Both the position numbers and the translations under genes were made by a program. Positions 35,875 to 42,515 of a DNA stretch of 64,000 nucleotides are shown here, piece after piece. A model generated the notes under the pieces. That model worked only from the letters and a program-made list of their open reading frames with translations. It ran no database searches and was not told the DNA's origin. The DNA comes from Thermanaerovibrio velox DSM 12556. GTDB lineage: Bacteria; Synergistota; Synergistia; Synergistales; Synergistaceae. Within the stretch, counting starts at the first letter, position 1. The number at the start of each line of letters is the position of its first letter. Where the stretch lies: positions 1,054,001 through 1,118,000 of the forward strand of contig NZ_CM001377.1 of the NCBI RefSeq assembly GCF_000237825.1, written 5' to 3'.

Positions 35875-36717
35875 CTAGGCCTCCTTCCAGCCCTTGCGCT
35901 CCTCAAGCTCCTGGTTGACCAGTACCTCTGCGACATCCGAGTACTCATCGTGAAGCTTCTCCCGGACCTCGATGACGTCCTCCACCGACTCCTCCTCCGC
36001 AACGGCCTCGGCGGCAGGAGCAGGCATGCCGTCAACTCCCTGACGTCCCTCTATAAAGGCATTGGCCATCAGACCAGTGATGAGCTCAATAGCCCTTATG
36101 GCATCGTCGTTCCCGGGGATCGGATAATCGATGAGCTCGGGGTCACAGTTGGTATCAACTATGGCAACCACAGGGATTCCAAGCTTGGCAGCCTCAAGGA
36201 CCGCTATGTTCTCCCTCCTGGGGTCGATCACGAAAAGCGCATCCGGCATATCCCTCATGTCCCTTATGCCGGAGAGGTACTTCTCCAGCTTCTCCCGCTC
36301 CTTGCGAAGCTGGATGATCTCCTTCTTGGGATAGCGGTTAATGGAACCATCCGCCTCCATCTTCTGAAGCTCGATCATGCGATTGATCCGGCGCCTTATG
36401 GTAGCAAAGTTGGTGAGAAGCCCGCCAAGCCAGCGCTGGTTTATGTAAAACTGGCCACAGCGAAGGGCCTCGTTCCGTATGGGCTCCTGGGCCTGCCGCT
36501 TGGTGCCCACGAAGAGCATGCTGCCCCCCTCCTTGGCCACCTCCCGAACGAAGCTGTAAGCCCTCTCAAGACCCTTCACCGTCTTCTGAAGATCAATGAT
36601 GTAGATCCCGTTCCGCTCGGTGAATATGTATGGCTTCATCTTCGGGTTCCAGCGCCTGGTCTGGTGACCGAAGTGAACCCCACACTCCAACAACTGCTTC
36701 ATGCTCACTACCGCCAT
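35875..36717 (-). CDS. rpsB: 30S ribosomal protein S2
   Basis: 280 residues. It begins [31 protein letters not shown], the canonical S2 N-terminus, and contains [10 protein letters not shown] and [10 protein letters not shown]. The tail is acidic ([44 protein letters not shown]). ATG at 36717 has AAGGAGGG nine bases upstream. First gene of rpsB-tsf-pyrH-frr. A long leader of about 100 bases lies between promoter and start. Confidence 0.98.
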   Translation of the reverse strand: MAVVSMKQLLECGVHFGHQTRRWNPKMKPYIFTERNGIYIIDLQKTVKGLERAYSFVREVAKEGGSMLFVGTKRQAQEPIRNEALRCGQFYINQRWLGGLLTNFATIRRRINRMIELQKMEADGSINRYPKKEIIQLRKEREKLEKYLSGIRDMRDMPDALFVIDPRRENIAVLEAAKLGIPVVAIVDTNCDPELIDYPIPGNDDAIRAIELITGLMANAFIEGRQGVDGMPAPAAEAVAEEESVEDVIEVREKLHDEYSDVAEVLVNQELEERKGWKEA

Positions 36718-36827
36718 GTGGTTTCCCTCCTTGTTTTTACCTCCACGGGCGTCATATCCCATGGGAACCCCGTACGTTCACAGGGCAACACCCAATAGAT
36801 CCGCCCGTGTGCGGACTACCGCTGGGC

Positions 36828-36856
36828 AGTATATCACGATAGTCGTTGACCTTCAA
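36828..36856 (-). promoter_or_regulatory. promoter of rpsB operon
   Basis: Minus strand: -35 TTGAAG (36851-36856), 17-base spacer, -10 TATACT (36828-36833). Its -35 hexamer overlaps the -35 of the divergent promoter of the CsoR-family gene by one base. Confidence 0.8.
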
Positions 36857-36874
36857 GGCATGTCGGTATAGGAT
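36846..36874 (+). promoter_or_regulatory. promoter of the CsoR-family repressor gene
   Basis: Plus strand: -35 TTGACC (36846-36851), 17-base spacer, -10 TAGGAT (36869-36874). Predicted transcription start is near 36881, directly at the G-tract operator candidate. Confidence 0.55.
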
Positions 36875-36881
36875 ACATACC

Positions 36882-36900
36882 TACGGGGGGCATTAACCCC
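36882..36900 (+). promoter_or_regulatory. candidate CsoR/RcnR-family operator
   Basis: TAC followed by GGGGGG, CATTAA and CCCC, an imperfect inverted repeat. CsoR/RcnR-family operators are typically G/C-tract inverted repeats of this kind. It covers the predicted start of the repressor's own transcript, as expected for autoregulation. Confidence 0.5.
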
Positions 36901-36945
36901 TGAGTTCTACGAGCATACCATATCGTTAGGAGCTGAAGAGTTGAA

Positions 36946-37251
36946 ATGAACTCTAAGAAGACCAAGAACACCACAGGGAAAACCGCAGTGCTTAACCGGT
37001 TAAAGCGCTTAGAGGGACAGATACGAGGCATACAGAAGATGATAGAGGATGAAAAGCCCTGCAAAGATATACTTATCCAGCTGAACGCCGCGAGGAAGGC
37101 AATGCAGAACGCGTCCATCGCGGTGCTCAAGAACTACCTTAACCAGTGCATAAGCCAAGCGGCCTCAGAAGTCCCCAAGGAAAAAATGGACGAGCTGGAG
37201 AGGCTCATCAAGGCCATGATAGACCTCACCCCTCTGGACGGGGAGCAATGA
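36946..37251 (+). CDS. CsoR/FrmR (DUF156) family transcriptional repressor
   Basis: 101 residues, all-helical DUF156 fold: VLNRLKRLEGQIRGIQKMIEDEKPCKDILIQLNAARKAMQ. Cys39 and Cys68 are 29 residues apart, as in CsoR (C36/C65) and CstR (C31/C60). The CsoR copper-ligand histidine, four residues before the second cysteine, is a tyrosine here (Tyr64), so Cu(I) sensing is unlikely. A CstR-like sulfur or electrophile sensor fits better. No transporter or sulfur gene is adjacent. Only its own promoter carries a matching operator. Its 3' end overlaps the convergent gene by 26 bases. Confidence 0.85.
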   Translation: MNSKKTKNTTGKTAVLNRLKRLEGQIRGIQKMIEDEKPCKDILIQLNAARKAMQNASIAVLKNYLNQCISQAASEVPKEKMDELERLIKAMIDLTPLDGEQ

Positions 37252-37687
37252 ACCCGAGGAGCAGCGGATCCGTACATTCTGCTCCGCAGAAGGGATCAAA
37301 GAGCTTGCCGTCTTCGATGCAATACTGCGCATAAAAGGGGGTGGTGGAAACGCTAGCCCCCTGTGTGACCGCTGCAAGCTTACCCCAAAACCCCACGTCA
37401 GAGATGGCCGCAAAAACCCTCCGTTCGGCCTCGTCCGGAGCAATGCGGAAGTCTAATACATGCTTAGCACCTGAAGCTTGGAGGGCCCCCTCCTCAAGCT
37501 CCAGCGGGCGCTTCGGGGCAACCTCCTCGAGGGAGCCGAATAGGCCGTTCAAGAGCCATAAACCTCTTACGTAGGATGGCCTAGCAAACATCCTACGCAC
37601 CAAGTACTCCCCCCGAATCAAGTAAAAGGGGATCCACAGAGCCTCATCGCAACCCCGTCGATGGACGTCCAAGTATAACAAGGGCAT
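37226..37687 (-). CDS. hypothetical protein, 153 aa
   Basis: A frame of 153 codons from ATG 37687, with AGGGGGTG about six bases upstream. It starts PLLYLDVHRRGCDEALWIPFYLIRGEYLVRR and ends with FCGAECTDPLLLGFIAPRPEG. No signal peptide or family motif is recognised. The cysteines near the C-terminus (FCGAEC) could bind metal but this is speculation. It converges on the CsoR-family gene with a 26-base overlap of the coding ends. A good start site and neighbour-like codon use support it, but it remains unproven. Confidence 0.6.
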   Translation of the reverse strand: MPLLYLDVHRRGCDEALWIPFYLIRGEYLVRRMFARPSYVRGLWLLNGLFGSLEEVAPKRPLELEEGALQASGAKHVLDFRIAPDEAERRVFAAISDVGFWGKLAAVTQGASVSTTPFYAQYCIEDGKLFDPFCGAECTDPLLLGFIAPRPEG

Positions 37688-37723
37688 AACACACACCCCC
37701 TAACCCATAAAGGGGACACACAG

Positions 37724-37861
37724 AAAAAAACGGGTGCGGCCCCCAGCGGGAGACCCAGCTTGCCGTGGCACCCGCAGCTCATCGTTTACCGTTGCTTCCT
37801 TCCGGACCTGGCGGGGTTCACGAGGCTGCGCCGCACGGGGCTAGGCCTCCCGCTGGAGGCC
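37724..37861 (-). ncRNA. ffs: signal recognition particle RNA (small bacterial type)
   Basis: On the minus strand the conserved apical motif CAGGTCCGGAAGGAAGCA is present, with the asymmetric internal loop and the GGAA tetraloop bound by Ffh. Closing arms pair CCAGCGGGAG (from the 5' end, 37847-37856) with CTCCCGCTGG (37742-37751). The transcript then runs into a T7 tract at 37724-37730, probably its terminator. Mature RNA spans about 37738-37861 (124 nt), lacking the Alu domain of the Bacillus long form. Confidence 0.93.
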
Positions 37862-37885
37862 GCAACACTACCGATGGGCAAAAGT

Positions 37886-37916
37886 CCCAACACAAACGCG
37901 GGGCCCGTAGGGCCCC
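37886..37916 (-). terminator. terminator of tRNA-Ser(GGA)
   Basis: Minus strand: a seven-pair stem GGGGCCC/GGGCCCC (37900-37906 with 37910-37916, three-base loop) followed by GCGTTTGTGTT. It lies between the tRNA and the SRP RNA. Confidence 0.6.
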
Positions 37917-37933
37917 ACACAACTCGCACAAAC

Positions 37934-38029
<96 letters not shown>

Positions 38030-38130
38030 GCATCCTCGATCGGTCACGCGGGGAATAATACCTAATCACAAGGAATATTTCAAGCCCCCTAGGGCATTTT
38101 CTTTATCATACACATCAATTCCGGGAGATG

Positions 38131-38409
38131 TTAGTCCTTGCCCATAAGCCTCCTCACAAACTGAAGCGCATAATCTTGCTCGGATATTATCCTACTGGAC
38201 TCCGATGAATCCAGAGAAGAAAGGTCTTTCCCAACCGCCTTGAGAAAAGCATACCCCAGCGCCATTACCGTTTCCTGGTTTTTCTTCATCAGTCGCTTTT
38301 CAAGTTTTGCACGGCGCCTTTCAAGATCTGCCAAAAGCTCCTCAGGACTCCTTCTTGGCCTCCTGGCCCTTTTAGGCTTATCAGATCCAGAAGCGGACTT
38401 ATCTACCAC
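38131..38409 (-). CDS. small basic protein of unknown function, 92 aa
   Basis: GTG at 38409 with GGAGGTG seven bases upstream. The sequence is strongly basic at the start (DKPKRARRPRRSPEELLADLERRRAKLEKRLMKKNQ), predicts a coiled coil, and ends in a helical region (ALGYAFLKAVGKDL...YALQFVRRLMGKD). The central pattern faintly recalls TraD/mobilisation accessory proteins (a run of charged helix then G-A-x-x-L-x-A), but no relaxase is nearby. Located between two tRNA-Ser genes next to an AT-rich gap, which could mark an old insertion. Confidence 0.6.
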   Translation of the reverse strand: MVDKSASGSDKPKRARRPRRSPEELLADLERRRAKLEKRLMKKNQETVMALGYAFLKAVGKDLSSLDSSESSRIISEQDYALQFVRRLMGKD

Positions 38410-38463
38410 AATACAACACCTCCAAATATGAAGACTATGATTCAGGAAAACTATATCATTCAA

Positions 38464-38796
38464 TAGAATATGTCAAGCACCACAAAAACAATAAAGCTAC
38501 CAAATCCTCGAACTCCCGCAACTTTTAGGCTATTACGCCCCCTAAAATACACCAGATCTCATAAGAGGTTAGTCTAATCGCCAAGGCCAACGTTACAGGA
38601 GCTCAAAAGCGCGTGCACATCCTGATCCAAACAAGCAAGAGCACTATGTATAAAGATTAGGACCTCAACTTATGACTAAATAACCAAGGCAAGCAGGACA
38701 TGCCGATTAAAAATGGCTGAATTGAGCTAGCAGCTCTAGAATGGAAATCGGTGAATCAAAGGCAGGGAATGACAAAAACACGCTAAAAACGACAAC
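38464..38796 (-). other. AT-rich intergenic gap without recognisable gene
   Basis: About 330 bases, visibly more AT-rich than the flanks. It contains no convincing frame, only an inverted repeat TTTTAGG (38523-38529)/CCTAAAA (38541-38547) and several A-tracts. Possibly the remnant of a mobile element between the two tRNA-Ser genes, or simply the long upstream region of the 92-residue protein. No promoter was assigned. Confidence 0.5.
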
Positions 38797-38826
38797 AAAA
38801 AAGCAGGGCCTAAGAATGGCCCTGCT
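38797..38826 (-). terminator. terminator of tRNA-Ser(CGA)
   Basis: Minus strand: a nine-pair stem (38802-38810 with 38818-38826, GCAGGGCC core, seven-base loop) followed by six T. Confidence 0.88.
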
Positions 38827-38837
38827 GCTTACCCAAA

Positions 38838-38930
38838 TGGCGGAGAGGGTGGGATTTGAACCCACGAGACGGCTCAGCACCGCCTAGACGATTTCGAGTC
38901 GCCCGCCTTCGACCACTCGGCCACCCCTCC
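38838..38930 (-). tRNA. tRNA-Ser (CGA)
   Basis: A 93-nt tRNA with encoded CCA. Acceptor GGAGGGG/CCCTCTCC-type pairing with one G-U, anticodon loop CTCGAAA, and a long variable arm. Reads UCG. Confidence 0.96.
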
Positions 38931-38969
38931 ACGCAAAACAACACAACGGAGAAACGATGAGAATTATAT

Positions 38970-39443
38970 TCAACCCTCCGCGGATTGTCCAGCTCTAACA
39001 CCCCTGCGGGATTTGAAAAAGGCCCACAGTAAACGCCGCGATTCCTCCGCCTTCTCTCCCTCGAACACCCTACATCGAAGAGGCTGCCTGGGATCCCTAA
39101 GGACATCATACAGGGATCCACATGCCCCAGCCTTGGGATCCCTTAGCGAAAAATGTACCTCCCCTATGCGGCTCTGCAATATGGCACCCGCACACATAAC
39201 ACAGGGCTCCAACGTCACATAGATGGAGGCCCCATCAAGCCGCCAGCGACCAAGCCGGGAACATGCATCCCTTATAGCCACCATTTCCGCATGCCCTAAA
39301 GGATCTTGGTCAACCTCCCTGACATTCCTGCCCCTACCTACAACCCGGCCCGCCACGACGATAACCGCCCCCACCGGCACGTCACCAGCCTCAAAGGCAG
39401 CTCGGGCCTCACTAAGGGCTTCTTCCATAAAGATACTGCTCAT
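38970..39443 (-). CDS. tadA: TadA, tRNA adenosine-34 deaminase
   Basis: 157 residues, cytidine-deaminase fold. It converts A34 to inosine in tRNA-Arg(ACG). The zinc site is GHAEMVAI (HAE with catalytic Glu) and TLEPCVMCAGA (PCxxC). The core EAGDVPVGAVIV and RNVREVDQDPLGHAE match TadA rather than guanine deaminase. Start ATG 39443. AAGGGG lies only four bases upstream, so ATG 39428 is a possible alternative. It follows speD by eight bases and is probably co-transcribed. Confidence 0.93.
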   Translation of the reverse strand: MSSIFMEEALSEARAAFEAGDVPVGAVIVVAGRVVGRGRNVREVDQDPLGHAEMVAIRDACSRLGRWRLDGASIYVTLEPCVMCAGAILQSRIGEVHFSLRDPKAGACGSLYDVLRDPRQPLRCRVFEGEKAEESRRLLWAFFKSRRGVRAGQSAEG

Positions 39444-39451
39444 TCAGCCCC

Positions 39452-40297
39452 TTAAAACGATGGCAGGTTCCGGCCGGCGAAAATCTCCGCCATCTCCTTC
39501 TTGATCTCCTGCTTTATCCTCTTCTTCTCCCCAGGAAGAAGCGACTTCTTACCGGTACCAAAGAGATAGTTGTCCAGGTCGAAGTCCTTTATTATCATCT
39601 TTGTATTGAATATGTTCTCCTGATATATGTTAACATCAATGAACTGATAAAGTTCACGGGTATCCTTTGATATGAAGTTTTGTATGGAGTTTATCTTGTG
39701 GTCCAGGAAGAACTTCTCCCCCGATATGTCCCTCGTAAAGCCCCTCACCCTGTAGTCTATGATGGCGATGTCAGGCGAGAAAGTATGCAACAGGTAGTTA
39801 AGGGCCTTAAGTGGCGATATCCTGCCGCAGGTTGATACGTCTATATCAGCCCTGAAAGTACATACCCCTCGGTCCGGGTGGCTTTCCGGGTAGGTATGAA
39901 CAGTTATATGGCTCTTATCCAAATGTGCGAGATACGTCTGGGGAAGGGGTCCGGGGCTCTCCCCTTCATCCTGCTCCTGACAGTGATCTGCCTGGCTCTC
40001 TCCTACCTTCTCCTCCGATATAAGCAGCGCCACGCTTGCCCCTTGGGGATCGTAATCCTGATAGGCTACGTTCAATATATTAGCTCCTATGATGTTGGCC
40101 ACCTCCGTGAGTATGGTGGTCAACCTCGTGGCGTTGTACTCCTCGTCTATGTAGTCTATGTACGCGTTACGATGCTCAGGAGTCTTGGCGTAACATATAT
40201 CGTAAAGATTGAAGCTCAAGGACTTAGTTAGGTTGTTGAAGCCATAAAGCTTCAGCTTCTTAAGCTTCTTGATCTTCTTCATCGGCTTGATTTCCAA
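39452..40297 (-). CDS. speD: SpeD, S-adenosylmethionine decarboxylase (E. coli type)
   Basis: About 281 residues. It supplies decarboxylated SAM for spermidine synthesis and is a pyruvoyl enzyme made by self-cleavage before the serine of [38 protein letters not shown] and [11 protein letters not shown] match the long enterobacterial class (1A), not the short Bacillus/Thermotoga class. The TTG at 40297 has AAGGGGA seven bases upstream. ATG 40282 is an alternative. The N-terminus is unusually lysine-rich ([11 protein letters not shown]). The gene is AT-richer than its neighbours. No speE is nearby. Confidence 0.93.
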   Translation of the reverse strand: MEIKPMKKIKKLKKLKLYGFNNLTKSLSFNLYDICYAKTPEHRNAYIDYIDEEYNATRLTTILTEVANIIGANILNVAYQDYDPQGASVALLISEEKVGESQADHCQEQDEGESPGPLPQTYLAHLDKSHITVHTYPESHPDRGVCTFRADIDVSTCGRISPLKALNYLLHTFSPDIAIIDYRVRGFTRDISGEKFFLDHKINSIQNFISKDTRELYQFIDVNIYQENIFNTKMIIKDFDLDNYLFGTGKKSLLPGEKKRIKQEIKKEMAEIFAGRNLPSF

Positions 40298-40423
40298 TGA
40301 TCCATCCCCTTCCTGCAAAGCTCGTTTCCTGATAATCTAGAACCCAGAGAGTAAGAATAGCACATCTGCCAAGGGGCGCAAGGAGATTCATGATTAATTA
40401 TCAAAAAAATACCCCCAAAGCAG

Positions 40424-41656
40424 TTGGACAAGGCGGTGCACCAGTTGGAACCATCGGTTTTGATATTCGCTGTTTCATATCTCATCCTAGCCATAGGACA
40501 GCCTCCCATCCTTCGCATAGACCGGACAGGGGCGGTCATAATCGGTGCCTCCCTTATGGTCTTCGTAGGAGCCATATCCATGGAGGATGCGTACAAATCC
40601 ATAGATTACAGGACCTTGGCCACCCTCTTCGGTCTTATGGTCCTGGTGGCACACTTCAGACTCTCCGGGGCGGTAAACCTTCTATCCGCCTGGGTCCTGA
40701 AACGGGCAGGCACGCCTAACGGGCTTCTCATCTTCGTCATCGCCGCAGCGGGCGTACTTTCAGCCCTGTTCGTGAACGATACCATATGCCTCCTGTTCAC
40801 ACCGATGCTGCTGAGGTTGACCTACTCCATGGGCACCGACCCACGACCACACCTGCTGGCCCTTTGCATGGCGGCCAACGTGGGCAGCGCTGCCACGATA
40901 ACCGGAAACCCCCAGAACCTGATAATAGGAATGGCTTCAGGGATCAATTATGGAAAGTTCTTCATAAACATGCTGGTCCCATCAGCAGCGGGGCTCCTTT
41001 TTACTTACGTGGCCATCAGGATCTTCTACAGGCACCAGTTGACCACACCAACGACACAGCACAAGGATTCCGGGAACTTCCCATATCACAAAGCCATGGT
41101 CATCAAGTTCATCTTTTTAAGCACCGCTTGCCTCGCGGGCTTCTTCTCCGGTTTACCCATAGAAGTGGTTGCAATGGCCATAGCCTCTTGTTTCCTTATT
41201 ACAAGAAGGGTAAAGCCAGAAAAGGTGTACCAAATGATAGACTTCAAACTTCTCCTCCTTTTCATCGGATTGTTCGTGATAATGGGCGGCTTCCAGGGAT
41301 CCAAGGCTTTTACCTGGCTATCCGACCTCAGCACCATTGCCTTAAGGGGGAGCATCTCCCTTTCTTTCGTGTCCGCAGGTCTTTCCAACTTGGTAAGCAA
41401 CGTCCCTGCGGTGATGCTCCTTAAACCCCTCGTGAAAACCCTCGGGTTGGGTGACAGGGGATGGCTAATCCTTGCCATGAGCTCCACCTTCGCAGGGAAC
41501 CTGACCATACTGGGATCCATAGCGAACATAATAGTCGTAGAAGGAGCATCCGGGAGGGTCAGGATATCATTCATGGAACACCTTAAGGTGGGCCTTCCTG
41601 TAACCCTCACCAGCATATCGTTCGGAATCTGGTGGCTAAACAACTTCTACATCTAA
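40424..41656 (+). CDS. ArsB/NhaD-superfamily (YbiR-like) permease, N-terminus out of frame
   Basis: About 400 residues with 10-11 hydrophobic helices and twin re-entrant-type motifs (LFVNDTICLLFTPML and GLSNLVSNVPAVMLLKPL; VGSAATITGNPQNLIIG). This is the ion-transporter superfamily of ArsB, NhaD and YbiR. The ion is unknown. The frame from 40424 (TTG) has no ribosome binding site. A well-placed AAGGAG-ATTC-ATG at 40390 lies one frame off. Removing one base from the A7 run (40403-40409) or nearby C5 run joins it into NYQKIPPKQLDKAVHQLEPS. TTG 40445 (AAGGCGG upstream) is a fallback start. Confidence 0.8.
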   Translation: MDKAVHQLEPSVLIFAVSYLILAIGQPPILRIDRTGAVIIGASLMVFVGAISMEDAYKSIDYRTLATLFGLMVLVAHFRLSGAVNLLSAWVLKRAGTPNGLLIFVIAAAGVLSALFVNDTICLLFTPMLLRLTYSMGTDPRPHLLALCMAANVGSAATITGNPQNLIIGMASGINYGKFFINMLVPSAAGLLFTYVAIRIFYRHQLTTPTTQHKDSGNFPYHKAMVIKFIFLSTACLAGFFSGLPIEVVAMAIASCFLITRRVKPEKVYQMIDFKLLLLFIGLFVIMGGFQGSKAFTWLSDLSTIALRGSISLSFVSAGLSNLVSNVPAVMLLKPLVKTLGLGDRGWLILAMSSTFAGNLTILGSIANIIVVEGASGRVRISFMEHLKVGLPVTLTSISFGIWWLNNFYI

Positions 41657-41720
41657 ATTTCAATAGCTCACCCAGATCTAATTGATCGCTCAAAAACGCC
41701 TTTGTAATGGGGGGACGCCC

Positions 41721-42197
41721 ATGTGCGGCAAATCCATCGGAACGATCTCAACCCCGATAGGCCCCATCATGGTGACGGCAGAGGGGGATGCGATCACAGG
41801 GATCAAGGTCATAGTAGGACAGGAGCCCAAAGGTTGTTGCCCATCTCCTGTGGTTCAAAACGCCATGGAACAACTTATCGAGTACTTTGAAGGGAAAAGA
41901 AGGGAATTTCATCTTAGGGTAGAGCCCAGGGGAACGACCTTCCAACGCCAAGTCTTTAATGCCTTGACAGGGATACCCTACGGTCAAACCCAAAGCTATG
42001 GAGACATCGCAAAATCCATGGGATCCCCAATGGCGGCAAGGGCCGTGGGAAGAGCCTGTGCCGCCAACCCAATAATCATAGTGATCCCATGCCATAGGGT
42101 CGTGGGACGCAACGGGCTCGGGGGATTCTCTGCTCCAGGCGGATCTGAGACCAAGGTGTTTCTCATAAACCTGGAGAGATCCAATCCGACTAAATAA
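41721..42197 (+). CDS. ogt: methylated-DNA-protein cysteine methyltransferase
   Basis: 158 residues. It transfers O6-methylguanine methyl groups to its own cysteine, in VIPCHRVVGRNGLGGFSAPGG. The helix-turn-helix GQTQSYGDIAKSMGSPMAARAVGRACAANP precedes it. No Ada regulatory domain is fused, so it is of the Ogt type. The ATG at 41721 has a GGGGGG run six bases upstream. ATG-like codons before it are not conserved. Single gene. Confidence 0.94.
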   Translation: MCGKSIGTISTPIGPIMVTAEGDAITGIKVIVGQEPKGCCPSPVVQNAMEQLIEYFEGKRREFHLRVEPRGTTFQRQVFNALTGIPYGQTQSYGDIAKSMGSPMAARAVGRACAANPIIIVIPCHRVVGRNGLGGFSAPGGSETKVFLINLERSNPTK

Positions 42198-42340
42198 GCT
42201 AAACAAAACAGCAACTACGGACTCCACTGGGCCGCCTTAAGCCCATAAGAAGCCGCAGGAGGGAAAAGCTAACCATACTTAAGCCCCTCTTCAAGAAGAA
42301 GTAGTAGAAAGAGGAAGGAAACGACAGGGCCGGATAAAAC

Positions 42341-42362
42341 AAAAAAAGGCCCCTAAGGGCCT
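42341..42362 (-). terminator. terminator of tRNA-Arg(CCG)
   Basis: Minus strand: AGGCCC/GGGCCT six-pair stem (42347-42352 with 42357-42362) followed by seven T. The 42198-42340 stretch before it holds no gene. Confidence 0.8.
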
Positions 42363-42370
42363 AAAAATCA

Positions 42371-42447
42371 TGGCGTGCCCGCCGGGATTCGAACCCGGGA
42401 CCTTTGGCTCCGGAGGCCAACACTCTATCCAGCTGAGCTACGGACAC
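42371..42447 (-). tRNA. tRNA-Arg (CCG)
   Basis: 77 nt with encoded CCA. Acceptor GTGTCCG/CGGGCAC, D-arm TAGCTCAGCTGGATAGAG, anticodon loop CTCCGGA, T-arm CCGGG-TTCGAAT-CCCGG. Reads CGG. Confidence 0.96.
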
Positions 42448-42515
42448 GCTTGACGGTGCATATATTACCACGGAGAAGGACGAAGCGCAACCTTATCCAG
42501 GCTTTAACTTTTAGA

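Noticed and set aside
35950-36798. 282-codon plus-strand frame opposite rpsB
   Set aside because: Antisense shadow of a ribosomal protein gene.
38464-38796. CRISPR array or tandem repeat in the AT-rich gap
   Set aside because: No regularly spaced direct repeats are visible here or elsewhere in the window.
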